From NCBI GenBank assembly GCA_029834535.1, contig JAQMWT010000189.1, positions 22,696 through 86,695 on the forward strand: a DNA stretch of 64,000 nt. The letters are read 5' to 3'. Source of the stretch: Chrysophaeum taylorii. Lineage: Eukaryota > Sar > Pelagophyceae > Pelagomonadales > Pelagomonadaceae. Under the pieces are notes generated by a model that saw nothing but the letters and a program-made list of their open reading frames with translations, ran no database searches and had not been told where the DNA came from. Made by a program: the position numbers and the translations under genes. Within the stretch, counting starts at the first letter, position 1; each line of letters opens with the position of its first letter. Of this stretch, positions 32,895 to 45,166 are shown piece after piece.

Positions 32895-33430
32895 GAAGAC
32901 AGCGACATTGAAATCGTCGAAGACCCCGCCGCCACCCGCGCCACCCCTGCCGCCCCTGCGGACCACGACGACGCCTCCGGCTGAAACAACGATACAAGAA
33001 GAAGCAAGTAGAATCGGCAAGCTCAACACCACCAAGCTCAATGCCACAAGCCCCGCTCTGTGTATAACCCCGACACCCCTCTCGGTCCCTTGTCTTCCCT
33101 TCCACGTTTCCTCCTTCTGGCTCTTTGGGCCTGGCGGATATTCTTTTTCTTTCTCTGCGACCGTTCATTCTGGCTCTTTTCGCCCGGAGTTGCAAAATTA
33201 CTTTAATAATAATGAACCAATGAACCATGCGATGCGGCGGGACGCGAAGATAGAGGCGAGCCGCGAGAGGTCAAGCGGCGGGGGCGGCGCCGGGTGAGCG
33301 CCAGGCGTGCGTAGTCATGGCGGGGTCGCGCCACGCACGAGCGAGCGTAATGTGAAGAACTGCGGGCAGCAGCGCCGCAAAAACTGTCCAGTGGCGTCGT
33401 GAAAATAGGGGGATAAGCTGACGTGGCGAG
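32895..33430. other. hAT interior, no gene
   Basis: Pro/Thr-rich frames look like composition artefacts. Nothing recognised. Confidence 0.4.
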
Positions 33431-33656
33431 GAAAAACATTAACCCCCCTTGAGTTCGTCACAAACAATAACGGGTTAATAACCGGTTTATCCCGGTTATT
33501 CACTTTTTCGGTTAATAACCGTGAGGTACGGTAACATTGACGGTACGTGGTGTCGGGGGGTTAGCATTTTTTGCTGCCCCTTGAATAGGGATATTGACAA
33601 CGTATAGGGTGGGTTAAGGGACCATAAATTTGATTCAGTGAATTAACTTTCTGACA

Positions 33657-34705
33657 TTGAGCGCGAAACCCTTGAATCGAAAAGCGCCAGGCTCGATTTC
33701 AAAACGAGCCTTTTTAGCCGTTTTTGAGCCGTTGGGACGCGTGAAGTCAAGCGCGAGGCGCTCTGGGACGATGGCTGGGGCCCCGGCGGCCGTTCAGATC
33801 TTGCCTGATACAGTCACCGAGCTCCCCGAGGCAGTGGGCTCGCAGAATCGGTCAATGAAACCGGACGAGCGGTGCGTACGCCGGTCCAACCTCCGCGAAG
33901 GAGAGTGTTGCTGCTGCGTCGCTGTGCTACCGGAGGATCCGGGCAAGACGATTGACCTGGAACGAGTGCGCGGCATCGAGGGCGAGCTGCCCCTTCAATT
34001 CTTCGTCTGCAGTAAGCGCTGCCGCAGCGACTTTGCACCAATGTACGCCGACGTCCGGCCTGTGCTCGAGATCAAGAAACGCGTCTCGGCGGCGTTGACC
34101 ACGTGCTTGAAGACGGACATCCGGCCCGGCGATCGAGTCGAGGCGATAGGCAGCCTTTCGGCCGGCGTCAGAGTCTACGCTGAGGTGGTTACCGTCCGCA
34201 GGCTCCACTATGACGCAGCAACGAGCTCGGTCACTCTCGCGGTCAAGGGCGTCTCCAACGGCACCATCAAGGTGGGCTTGAGCGGCGTCCGCGCAGCGTC
34301 GGACAAGGAGAACGCCGTCGCCAGTCGCGCTCGATCGACCGCTTCGCACCGGCGGCCGCCTGCGCTGCAGCCAGCACAATCGCAGTCGCAGTCGCCCGGT
34401 TGTAGAGGCAGCTGGTGGTGGAACGGCCCAAGGTCCAGCAGCTCGAGGCAGCATGGGCGTCCCAGCAACACCGTGCCGCCGCGACCGAGCGTGCCGTTAT
34501 GGTGGCAAACGAAGAGGCCTTCGAAGCCGAGGTCGAGAATGCCGAGGCCATGGAGGCTGCGGCAGCTGTCGCTGCCCGAGCTGATGCGGAGGCCCGGGAG
34601 GCGGCCCATCGAGAGCAACAACTCAAGGTCCAGCGTCAGCGGAGCGATGAGGCTGCGGCGTTGAAGCGGAAGCGCGCTCTGCAGGCGGGGGCTGAAGAGA
34701 AGTAG
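33657..34705 (+). pseudogene. TIR transposon protein, zinc and coiled-coil part
   Basis: Frame 33657-34664, probable ATG at 33771 (MAGAPAAVQIL). A Cys-rich unit (ERCVRRSNLREGECCCC, FFVCSKRCRSDF) precedes a beta-rich region (GDRVEAIGSLSAGVRVYAEVV). A frameshift near 34410 leads to frame 34415-34705, an Ala/Glu coiled coil. A second frameshift near 34695 joins the transposase core. Zinc binding for end recognition and coiled-coil dimerisation are inferences. Confidence 0.55.
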
Positions 34706-34731
34706 AGGCGGCGGCCGACGCCCGCGCCGAA

Positions 34732-37584
34732 GTGAAGCGAGCAGTGGCCGAGGCGGCGGCAGGGGCGACGGAGCGGACCAAGGCGCAGCTGGCTAAAAAG
34801 TGCGACCCGGCGAAGATGCGCCAGCTCCAGCGCAGCTACGCCGACGTCAACAGTGATGCGAAGCATCTGGCCCTTAAGCTCGACAAGGCCGAGGCCGAGC
34901 TTAGAGCGCGAGACGAGGAGATCGATTGTCTACGGGTGCGCGTCGCCGAGCTCGAGAAGCGAGACGCCGCTATTCGAGTTCCATGCCGGCCGACAGGCGT
35001 CGGTGCTGGCAAGGGCCATGCCTGGCCTCCGTGGGTGCGACACCTCTGTATGCGTCTGTTGGCGTTGCGCGTCGCGCCGGCCGAGGTCTCTGAAGTCATC
35101 GCATCGATCGTCATCGCGGTCATCGGGGAAGAGCGCGCCGCCGAGATGGAGCTCCCGTCCTTGCGTTTCGTCCGCAACCTGCGAAGCGAGATGGGTCGTC
35201 TCCACGAGCTCCTCTTAGCCCTCGACCTCAGCGAGGGCGAGGTGCGCGCGTTCCAATCGGACGCGTCGCCGCTCGACGGCTAGGAGCTCATCGGCACGCA
35301 ACTCCGAATCGAAAGCGTCCATGGAGTTCGAGACTGGACCATGGGCGGCGCCGAGCTCGCCGACCAGGCCGCTCGCGGCGAATCCCAGGCTATTGCAGCC
35401 CGCTTCAGCGACATCCAGAGCGCCCTCGATCAGTTCCGTGGGGTGTACGCGAAGCTTCATGGTTCGGCGGACGGAATTTCAGCGATTGGTGACGTCGGCG
35501 TTCGCTGTCTTGCAGGTGCTGTCGGGACGACCGACAACGCAGCGGCGGCCTTGGCAAGCGTCCGAGAGTTGCAAACCATCGTGGCGGCAGAAGTGCGCCA
35601 AAACATGGGTGAGCCAGCTTGGGAGAGTCTTACCGAGTCGCAGCGTAGCGAGGCGACTCGCGTCTGGTCGGCAAACTGCCAAAGTCATATCGGAAACACC
35701 TTTCTCGACAGTGGCGCTACCGCCGAGAGTCGGCTTCTTGAGAAGGTCCTGGCGACCCCGCTTCTTTTGAAGGATACGAAACACCTCCGGCTTACAGCCG
35801 ACGCGAACAAGGTTATCCATGCGGCATCGAAGGGCTTCGGCGAGGGCTTCGGTCGTTACGGCAAGTCGTTTGGCAGTCAACAGCGAGCCTTATTGGAGAA
35901 GGAGAAACCCCGGGATCTGTACTTGACGCTCGACCGAACCGACAAGGGGACGCGCCAAGATGCATGCTCCGAGGCTGCTCGGGTCATGTTCGCCAACCTC
36001 CCGCTCATTCTCAAGCATCTCGACGATGCTTCTTACGCCGATGCCAACGTGCTCCGAGACAATCTCTTCGCCACGCTGAGCAGCGCCGAAATCAAGGCTG
36101 CGCTATGGGCCAGGGCTATTATTCACGACAAATTCACTGTGCCTTTTCGGTTCTTTGCCGCATCCAACGATCTCGACGGCTGGTCTGTGCTGCAGATGGC
36201 GTCCGTCGTCGAACGTGCGCATGGTTTGTTCGAGCGACTTAGCACCGAGCCAGCAGTGGTTGCCACGGCGAATTTCGAGGCCTTTGACAGGTCGAGCAAG
36301 CAGTACGACGAATTCCCGAATGCCCGGGCCAACTCAACTCGCAAGTCAGTGGACGGGATCTTGATGCTACGTGACGTCGACATCGTTCGCCACCGTCTGT
36401 ATTCACCTGCCCACGACAGCGACGCATGGGCATTGATACTGCAGCTGCTCGAAGAGTGGGGGCGCGGAATGGCCAGCACACTCCAAAATGGCCAGGGGGC
36501 GCGGTACATTGGCAACGGAGACCTCGCCGTCTCCCAACAGACTTCGGCGATGCAAACGGCGTTTGCGGGTACGTATCGACACACGAATCGACAGGAATCG
36601 GAGTTCGGTGCGATTAAGTACCTCGGGGGCGTCTTCCCAAATACGGCTTCGGATAATCTTGCTGGCGTTGTTGCGTGCCGAAATGATGGAATTTTCGAAC
36701 GGCAGGCAGATGCGCATGCCGTCAAGCGTCACCGCGGATCCAGCACCGATGCCGAAGGAACGCACAGAGGTGGTAGTGCCACTACTAGTGGTGGAAGGAA
36801 ATCCGCCCCCGGTCGTCTCGACCAGCACGACGACAAGACTGTGACGGCCTTGATTGAAGCAGCGCGAATGGGGCGGTCGGACTTCACGGCGAGAGCCGAC
36901 GCTCGTCACCAAGCAGCGATCGATCAGTACCGTGCGCGAAATGCCGAAACGATCGCGGCGGGGTTCGATCGACGCGTAAACGATTTCACGAGGGCCTGGG
37001 ATGCCATTGAGAAGGTGCCCCTTGTCAGCAACCAGGAGCTGGAGGGACAAACCACGCTCGCAGAGTTGGAAAGAAAGCTCGACGCCGAACTCGCCAAGCT
37101 CCGTAGCAACAGTGGTCGATGCAAGATGCTCGTCAGCAACATTACTCGCTACACCCACGGCATGGGCATGGGTGACCTCAAGCCCAAGTCCTTCACTTCG
37201 ACAAAGGACGCACTGGTCGGCCAGTCTGGTTCAGAAGCAAATGTTGCCTTTTTAACCAAGCATCTCAAGCAGATCTACCGCAAGATCAAAATGGAGAGGC
37301 GGGCGTTGACGGATGAGCCTGTTGTTCCGCAGCGACGACCGCCGCCGGTGCTTGGTACGGCAACACAGGAGCGCAGGGCCCTGGACGCTCGGCGCCTTGT
37401 GAGCGACGCTGAGCTCAAGGAAAAAGCCGGGGCTGCTCTGGCCGCAAAGCGAGCAAAGCGCAAGCGAGTGGCGAAACGAGACCAGCTGCCTTCGATTGTC
37501 GACTCTCTTGTTGGCCAGCGAGTCGAGGTGTTGTGGGAGCTCGAGGGAAAAACTAAGGGCGTATTGGATGCCAGGCGAGATTGA
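34732..37584 (+). pseudogene. Putative DDE-type transposase core
   Basis: One frame of about 950 codons with a single TAG at 35281-35283. Candidate catalytic acids: Asp in FQSDASPLDG, Asp in GTTDNAAAAL, with CQSHIGNTF between core blocks; the Glu was not assigned. Helical blocks follow (LRDNLFATLSSAEIKAALWA, KFTVPFRFFAAS). The C-terminus VGQRVEVLWELEG resembles a Tudor/chromo-like start and continues, after a one-base shift, as YWMPGEIEAVSD across the gypsy insertion into 45468. The layout reminds me of large DDE elements with internal zinc residues, but I cannot name the superfamily. Confidence 0.58.
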
Positions 37585-37587
37585 GGC
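37583..37587. repeat. Gypsy target duplication, left
   Basis: GAGGC, repeated at 45468-45472. Confidence 0.88.
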
Positions 37588-37916
37588 TGTGGCGGCAACT
37601 CCTGACCGCTAAGGCTTACCCCCCCTCTCTCGAGGCTTGATACCCGTTCGACGGGACACCTTTCCCGATCTTTTTAGTGACATCATACCTCTCTTTTGTG
37701 AGAAGCATTCTTGCCGTATTCTTGTAGTTTCCTTGCTATCATATTCCATCTCTCCATCTTGTTGAGAGGCTTGGTGAGCGTGAGCAAGGTGTGTGGCGAG
37801 CTTATCCGACCCCGCGTCCGTGTTTTCCTCGTTCAGTGAGGTCTCGGACGAGTCGGTGAGTACCCCCTTTGTCACCCGGGGGTCGGGAAGTTTTTTTTTT
37901 TTTCTGTGCCGCCATA
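37588..37916 (+). repeat. Gypsy 5' LTR
   Basis: TGTGGCGGCA...TGCCGCCATA; over 95% identical by eye to 45142-45467. The ends form a 10-bp imperfect inverted repeat and are TG...TA, not TG...CA. The two LTRs differ mainly in a T run length. Confidence 0.93.
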
Positions 37917-37918
37917 CG

Positions 37919-37936
37919 TGGTGGAGTACACGAGAT
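37919..37936 (+). promoter_or_regulatory. Candidate primer binding site
   Basis: TGGTGGAGTACACGAGAT starts two bases after the 5' LTR. TGG complements a tRNA 3' CCA; the tRNA was not identified. Confidence 0.5.
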
Positions 37937-38346
37937 CGTGCGACTACATCGGTCGCCGACGTGCGAGTGCTGCCGTGCGTGTTGTATTACGTGGTCCGGA
38001 TTTGTACGTGCGCCCTGATCAAGCACACGGAGTTCCATTGGACCGGTTTGCGTTGAGAATATACGCGAACGTTGTTTGTGTTCGTACGCTCCGAGTGACG
38101 ACGAACACGCGTGCGAGTTGGAATCGCAGCGCATTCTCCCGGGAATTGATTTTGGTATAGCTGAACGGTGGAAGCTGTTTAGCGAGTGGGATCGCTACCC
38201 ACGGGCATTTTCGAATTGCCAGCGGATTGGAATTCCGTGAGTGCTGTTTTTACAGCGACAGATAGCGTTGTTGGAATCAACGCGAATTTCTTCGAGTGAT
38301 CGGATCCGGACGTGTTTCGAGATTCTCGATCGATATTTAATACGGC

Positions 38347-40526
38347 ATGGAGATAAACGCAGACGTGCGTGAGGAAGAATCTCCTCCAGTTCTTCCCGCC
38401 GCCCCCGAGATAGGCCGCGAGGAAGGTGAATTAAGAGAGGCCAAGGCAGTCGACGTTGCTGACGTGCCCCCTGATGTGCCTCCGGATGCTGCCATTTTCC
38501 CGCCGTGAGTCCAACGACTCCGGATCGTGGCGAGCGTGTTACTATTGAGCGCGGATCTGCAGCCCGAAGAAAAGAACGATTAGCTTAGCTTTTTGCTCGT
38601 GAAAGGGCTGAAGTGAAAGAGGAAGCGGCTCGACGAGAAGTTGATATGCTCAATGATGCATTACAGCAAGAGATCGAGACCTCGAAGACCCTACGCGAAG
38701 AGGTTGAACGACTTCGTCGTGAACGAGATGAATTGTTAGCTGAACGTACGCGTCGGGAGAGTAGCCGCGAACGACCCGTGAGTGGACCCGAACCGGAAAC
38801 GCCCGTGAGGCCGCCTGAACCGAAAAGGAACACTGAAACGGGGAATGAACCTCCGCCCCGAGTCGATACGGAGAATGAGGGTAGGGCGGACATTGAGATT
38901 GAAAGTACGAAATTTTTACGGGAATTATCGCGGGGAATATCGCAGACGGTTGCCAACGCCTTCGAAAAGGGCAACTTGAGCCGATCCCATCGACCCACTT
39001 CCAGTTTGAAGCCTGATAACTTCAAACTCGTCATCGACGGCCGAGACCAACGGCAATTCAATTTGGATTCGGCGGCGATGATGCATACTTTAGCAGATGA
39101 CCATTACTCGGTCGAGAAATTACGTTATTTACTACCTGTGCATCTACGGGACACCGTTGCACCAATTTTTGAGGAACACTTGCAGAAATACGAGGAGCTC
39201 TGCGATGAGCTACCACACGGTCCGTCGTTTTACTTGAAATTAGATATTGACGATGAAGAGCATGGAGTCTCGGTTCGTCGTATCCGTCGTCTTGACAAGA
39301 CGTACTCCGACAAGATTTTGGATTATTTTAGATCGACTTGCCGACCTCCACGCACGCAGCAGGAGCTGCTTGACAAGCTGCGGAAGGTCACCCAGGCTTC
39401 AGTTCCGAAGAAGTCTGGGGAGCGGCACGTCCAAACGTACTGTACCCGATTCCAATCTGAAGCCTTGGGGTTTTGTTCCGTGTCCAGCCGCACGATGGAT
39501 GATGTCGATATCCTCGACCAGCTTATCAGTGGACTGACGTCCAAGGAGTTGAGGACCCGTGTGCGGACTATGAGGAGCGGACATCCTGATAGTTACGTGA
39601 CTTTTAAGTCGATGGTAGCGCCTATTACGCGGCTCGAGAACGACTTACGAAAGTTGATGGAGGAGGAGAAGGACCAAGGCCCACCTAATCCGAAATCGAA
39701 TAAACCGCCGCGAGGGCGGGGAGGTCGAGCTATGGCCTCCGATCAACAAGCCAAGCAAGATGCGGATAAACCGTCTGGGAATACGGATCCGCTGATTTTA
39801 CGAGATCCTTTTTTGTGGGGCAAGAGAACGTGCCCGCACTGTGGGTTCTTCTGGACCACCCATGATGAAGATGAACACGGAATTCGCGTAGTTTGCATCC
39901 GCGATCCGGATCGTTACTACTGTGCGATGTGGAAAAGAATTCGTAAGCAGAAGAAGCAGCCCATATCGCGGTCCGATTGGGCAAAGCGTGATGATGCATC
40001 TAATGCTAACGCCACGCACGGATCGGAGCCTTCTAATGAAATTCAAACGGCCCTCACCGATCTTGGAACCACAATGGCGACCATGGTGAGCGAGGTCAGA
40101 AGTATCAAGGATACTACGTCGTTTTCTACACGACAGCGAGACGGACGATCACCTTCTAGACGATCGTCACGCCGACATCGAAGCCAGAGCCCGAATCGAA
40201 AAGCCCATACTGCTCAAGACAGCCCGAGTCCTTGCCGTCACCGGAGCTCTAGTCGCAATTCGCGCCGGCGCCGACGTCATCGACATTACGATGACGAGTA
40301 TGACGGAGGCAGATATCAGGATAGTTCGGGACATTCGAGCGCATCTTTCGCGTTCCAGTCTTTAGGCGACGCGCCGCCAATGTCGGGGGTTGTCTTTTAC
40401 CCGACGGCGCGCCCTGCCCGAGTCTCCGATGATGTTGCCGATGTCGCTGTGACGAGCAGCCATCGTTTGCAACAGGAGCAACATACCACCAACGCTCGGA
40501 TCGTTCGGTGGCCTTCTACATCGTAG
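38347..40526 (+). pseudogene. Gypsy Gag
   Basis: ATG at 38347 opens a short frame to TGA 38506-38508. After a shift and a TAG at 38587-38589 the main frame runs 38590-40526. It has an N-terminal coiled coil (REEVERLRRERDELL), a capsid-like helical part (LRYLLPVHLRDTVAP, LDQLISGLTSKELR) and a zinc-knuckle-like CPHCGFF...VVCIRDPDRYYC. An Arg/Ser-rich tail follows (RSPSRRSSRRHRS). Coats element RNA, by position. No protease motif was seen between it and RT. Confidence 0.8.
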
Positions 40527-40563
40527 GTGGAAGCAATGTCAGATGCTACTTGGGATTCTCCGC

Positions 40564-43447
40564 ACTATTAGGAAGACTCAGATTTGGAGACCGACGAACC
40601 CATGCCGCAGGTTCCAGTGTCCCCACATTCGTCAATGTGCATGTCTTGCAGGGCAGTTCACGATGATGACGTTAGACCTTTTGAGTTGACGTCGGGGACG
40701 ACGTCTTCTTTTCCTACGGGGCCCCCCGAGACCGTTTTAGCCGTTTTAGCCGATGTTTTAGCCGACACAGTTTTGGTCGCAGCAGAGCAGACCACTTTAG
40801 CCGATACAGTTTTGGTCGCAGCAGAGCAGACCACAGCGGCGCCGGTGGAGGAGAAGTTGACGGGAATGTCCGATTTGATGGACGAGAAACGACGATTACC
40901 AGAAGTTCCTATGCTTCCGCTTCCAACTGATGCGCCGGGGACGGCTCATGTTTTTTCTGCAGCCCCCCCCCGACAATCAAAAGTGGACGTTCCGCCGGAT
41001 CCTGAACCTGAACAGGAGCCGAAAGTAAGGAGCGAGCCGAATGTGCGCGTCAAAGGTGAAGAGATCAATAAGAGCCACCCTAAGGTGAGGTTCAAATACG
41101 AAGAAAAGTTCGATGTGCCATGGAAGGATGCGCCGCGCGATGCGGACGGTGTACCGTTACCGCAGACTCCCGAGCACGTCGAGGACAATGATGCGATGAA
41201 AGTCGTAATTCCGACGAAGGAAGAAGCTGAGAAGGTTGTTCGAGATCTAGGAATTCCCGACAACCCGCATCTGGATGATGATGCGATGATGATGTTGAGC
41301 CATTGCGTGCAATACGCGTGGGCTTTCTTTGATCCGACTATGAGACCCGTGGACTCGCCACCGGTTTCTTTGCGCTTTAAAGACGCAAACCCACGACCGA
41401 TCAAGATGACGCCTTATAGGTTGACGCCAGCAAAGCTCGAGTGTCTCAGAAAGCAGATCACTGAGTGGTGTCGCGATGGAGTCATCCGACCGGCGAACTC
41501 TCCGTGGGGATTTCCTGTACTGATGCTGCCTAAGAAGGGAGCCGAGGCCGGGACGTCGAATGCTTTTCGTGCTGCCGTTGACTTACGTCAGCTCAATGAT
41601 CAGCTAGTCAATGACAGTTGGCCGAATATTCGGCAAGATGATGCTTTGGCTTTTCTTGCCATGCGCCGTTGGCGGACGTGCATTGATATTCGATGGGGTT
41701 ATCATAACTTACGTTTGGACGCCGCTGCTCAGGACGCTGTTACGATGGTTAGTCCACTTGGAGCCCATGTTTCTTGCGCTTGCCTCTAGGAGTAAAAACA
41801 GCAGGAGCTCTCTTTTGTAAGCAGATGGCTAGCGATTTGTTCACGTGGATGTATAAGGACTTGGTCGCGTTTGTCGACGATATTATGATGGGATCGGATG
41901 AACTCCATCGACATTTACAAGTTTTGATTGAAGTGCTGTGCCATTTAGCACAGCGAGGATATAGTGGACGAACTTCGAAGTTCCACCTCCTCGAGGATGA
42001 AATCGAGTTTTTGGGACATATTTAGACTCCGGAAGGCTTGAAGCCGAATCCCAAGACGTTAGAAGCATTGCAGCAGATGCCAATTCCCGGTACGTTGCCC
42101 AACACGTCCCCGAAGACCCAGATTCGATCTTTCATTGGTATGAGCAACTATTGCCGCCGACATGTGAAGAATTATTCGAGGATTGTGGAGCCGCTTAGGC
42201 GATTGTGTCTTGAAGGCGTTAAGTTTGAGTGGACGCCTGAGTGCCAAAAGGCATGGGACACGATCATCGAAGCTTTGGTGGATTCTCGTGGAGTTTATCA
42301 TCCTGACTACGATCTTCCTTTTCAGATCCGCTCGGATGCTTCCAAGGATGGTCTGGGTGCGTATCATTTTCAGCTCGTGGAAATCAAGGACGAAACTGGC
42401 AAGGTGACACGAGAGGAACGAGTAATTGAGTATTGGAGCCGAGCTGTGCCGAAAGAGATGCGGAACTATGAGCCTCGCCGGCTAGAGCTCCTGGCAGTTA
42501 TTCTTTCTCTTGAGCATTTCCGCTCTTATATTGAAGGTCACAAGACGATCCTTGAAACAGATCATCGCAACTTGACGTTTTTACGAAAGGCGAAGCACTC
42601 GTCTGGGCAGTTGGTTCGATGGGCAATGCGGCTCGCCAATTTTGATCCTGAATTGGGTTACAAGCCAGGGAAGTCGCCGGGAATGAGCATCCCTGACTGT
42701 CTCTCTCGCAATCCTATAGATCATGTCATCGAGACGGACGAGTTTGGTGAGCCCTTGAACCACGCGTATCTAGTGTGCCAAGAACTTCCTCGTTCTGTTG
42801 ATGATGAAGGAATACCTTTACCTGGGTGCCATGTCATTCTGTCGTTTGTTACGACTGAGTTGCCTGTGGAGGAAGAGGAAGAAGACCTCGATGATCCGAT
42901 GCAATTGGTCACGTCTCATGCTACGAAACAACGTCAGAAGCAACGACTTCAGACCCAGCCTAGTATTTTCCGTGATGCCGATGATTACCAAGAGTACATC
43001 GACAAGATTCCGGATAATTTGACTTTGGAAGAGATAGCCAAAGAGCAGATCACTGATGCTACTTGCGAGGACATTCGTTATCGCATGGCCCAGGGCCACT
43101 CTCTTCGTCGGCACGGAGCCAATTATCGCTATCAAGTGGTGAAAGGAGTTCTCTACCGTGCCGCACCCGACTTGCACCCGATGATAGTCGCACCCCGAAC
43201 TTTACGGACGCGCATCATCCGATTGTACCATGACACACCTCTCAATGGTGGTCATATGGGTCGTCAAAGTACAGTGCAGTCGATACTTGAACGTTTTTGG
43301 TGGCCTCATATGTATAATGAGGTAGGTGCTTACATTGCTGGTTGCATAGTGTGCAAGAAAGCTCGTACGCCTGAACCAAAGAGAGCAGGTCTGCTTCAGC
43401 AACCGGTGTATGATGGTGATTGTGTCGTACTTTGTATGGATTTGATC
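40564..43447 (+). pseudogene. Gypsy pol: RT, RNase H and integrase N-terminus
   Basis: Frame 40584-41765 carries a repeat-bearing spacer, then RT: PYRLTPAKLECLRKQI, GVIRPANSPWGFPV, RAAVDLRQLN. After a frameshift near 41765 come LRLPLGVKTAGALF and the catalytic FVDDIMM (about 41870). TAG at 42023-42025 breaks the same frame. RNase H shows IRSDASKDGLGAY and ETDHRNLTFL. The integrase zinc finger is HDTPLNGGHMG...CIVCKKA (43225-43370). The frame ends at the SINE within the first catalytic-Asp block (LCMDLI). Confidence 0.92.
40734..40833 (+). repeat. In-frame 39-bp duplication in gypsy pol spacer
   Basis: LADTVLVAAEQTT is encoded twice in a row. Confidence 0.92.
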
Positions 43448-43818
43448 TCACCCTTACCCTGATCGCCGACTGCGGTCGCGATGGAGGACGGTGCCTCATG
43501 AATCCTGAGCCTTGCGAGGGCATCCGCCCTCCCGGCATAGGTTGGCACCTATTCGCCTCCCGGACGGGCCGGTTGGCAGCCGGAACGTTCGCAGTGGGAC
43601 GGGGTATGGCCGGGGGCGAAGACGGAAGGTTATCGACGAGTTGGTTGTCAGTCACATCGCGGTCTCCTCGTCGCATGGCGACAAGCTTGATGGTCACTCT
43701 CCGCCGACCGACCTTTCGGCGCTCCTCGTCTACAGGCCCGTGATTCCGGACTGGCACCTGTCGGTCCGGCCTGGCTCCCATGCTCGGGAGAGGTCTGAAG
43801 TTAGTTAGTTAGTTAGTT
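43448..43818 (+). mobile_element. SINE (copy 3, full length)
   Basis: 371 bp, about 90% identical by eye to 25819-26183; head 'acccttaccctgatcgccg', tail (AGTT)n. It splits the gypsy integrase between LCMDLI and GPLPSAGPETYI. I see no target duplication, unlike the other two copies. Confidence 0.92.
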
Positions 43819-45166
43819 TGGGCCTTTGCCCAGTGCTGGTCCCGAGACATATATTATCTTTTTTTTTTGATCCATTTTCTCATTTCTTGATTCTCGACGT
43901 ACTACACCATAAGACTCCTGAGTCAATTCTCGAGTCTTTTGTCGCGAATATATTACTCAAAGGTTATCTACCTCAGAGGTTTCGTACCGACAATGGGAAA
44001 GAGTTCGTCAACAAGTTGATGGAAGAGTCTTGTCATCTTTTCAATGTTCGGTATAGTACCACGATTCCGTATCATGCTCAGGCTAATCCTGCGGAAAGGG
44101 CAACCGCTTTATCAAGGCTTTCCTCCGTGCGTGCCTTCAAAACCGCAAGATCACGGAATGGCCCGAATTCGCGGAGTACATTGCTTTCTGTTACAATCGC
44201 AAATTTATTCCGGGGACTCAGATCTCACCTTTCATGCTTCGTCTTAACCGGCAGCCTTTATTGCCAACCGATTACACGATCATGGATCTTGATGTCCGCC
44301 GCCTGCCGAAAACTCGCTCCGATGATGTGGCAGAGACTCGCGAGAGGCTGAAGTTCTATACCCCTACGGTGAACGAAGCTCGTGAGAAGGCTCTTCGTAA
44401 ACAACGTCTCGCCTATAATGCGGACCATTTTGATGTGGAGTATGAAGAAGGTTCACATGTTCTGCTCCACATCCCTTTTCTTCAGAACAAGCTTCGACCG
44501 GAATGGCGCGGTCCATTCGTTATTTTGGAACGCTTGTCCCCGGTCACTTACAGGATTGAGTCTCTTGATTATCCTCCCGAACGCCGCTGTGTTCATGTTA
44601 GTCAGATTACCCCTGTGATGGTTTCTCCAGTGGTCGATCGAGCAGTGCCCAAGCCCAAGGAGACCTTTCGGGATGATTACAAGCATGGTAAGTTCGTTAT
44701 CTTTCGGATTCCGGATAATAAACGGTCCGATTGGCGAAAGAAGATTTATGTCGCTGAAGTCTATGAGCCCTATGATTTTGTGAATGATCGAGTCGCTCTG
44801 CATTTCTATGCTGATCTCGGTCCCCATGACAATGTTTCTTATTACAAGCCTACTTCACATCCCTCTACTCGCAAGCTTAAGCCGGAATACAAGGACGTGG
44901 ACGGTCGCAGTTTTACCGACAAGACCAAGGTCAACAACAGTACCACTCCTTGTGTCACCGACTTCGCTCCGCATGAGATCGATGTGTTGATTCCCAAGTT
45001 CACTTTACGTGGTGACGCGTTCCTGAACCTGTCGTTGAACGTGCCTACAAGAAGATTCGTTCTCGAGATGCTCATTCAGCCAAGGCTCGTGCTTCTCGCC
45101 GGACTCGCTGAGGGCAGCTCGTGTTCTCACCAGGGGAGTCCTGTGGCGGCAACTCCTGACCGCTAA
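43819..45166 (+). pseudogene. Gypsy integrase core and C-terminal domain
   Basis: After the SINE the frame reads GPLPSAGPETYII, shifts at a ten-T run (about 43860-43869), then DPFSHFLILDVL, second catalytic Asp in FRTDNGKEFV and Glu in NPAERA. Another shift near 44095 leads to RFIKAFLRACLQNRK and the frame to 45166. The C-terminus (FVIFRIPDNKRSDWRKKIYVAEV, STRKLKPEYKD) is long and may be a targeting module; no chromodomain is certain. Confidence 0.88.

Larger units (their letters stand above)
32234..33534 (+). mobile_element. hAT-like element (1.3 kb, probably deleted)
   Basis: Ends TTACCGAACCTCA and (reverse complement) TTACCGTACCTCA, one mismatch in 13. Flanked by CAATGACGG (32225-32233) and CATTGACGG (33535-33543), one mismatch. 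Subterminal regions are rich in ACCGG/TTAACC words. It encodes a hAT C-terminal fragment, and its insertion splits the right TIR of the 29807-33545 element. Confidence 0.72.
29807..33545. mobile_element. TIR element with TA borders, carrying nested insertions
   Basis: Left end TACCGTCATTGGCCGAGCC (29807-29825). The reverse complement GGCTCGGCCAATGACGG lies at 32217-32233, its last TA displaced to 33544-33545 by a nested element. With that element removed both ends match for 19 bp and end in TA, which fits a Tc1/mariner-type target duplication. Internal frames are degenerate, so the class rests on the ends. Confidence 0.62.

Noticed and set aside
37588-37920. LTR starting at TGGCGGCA and ending at TGCCGCCA
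   Set aside because: This gives neat TG...CA ends, but then no flanking duplication; GAGGC supports the two-base-longer ends.
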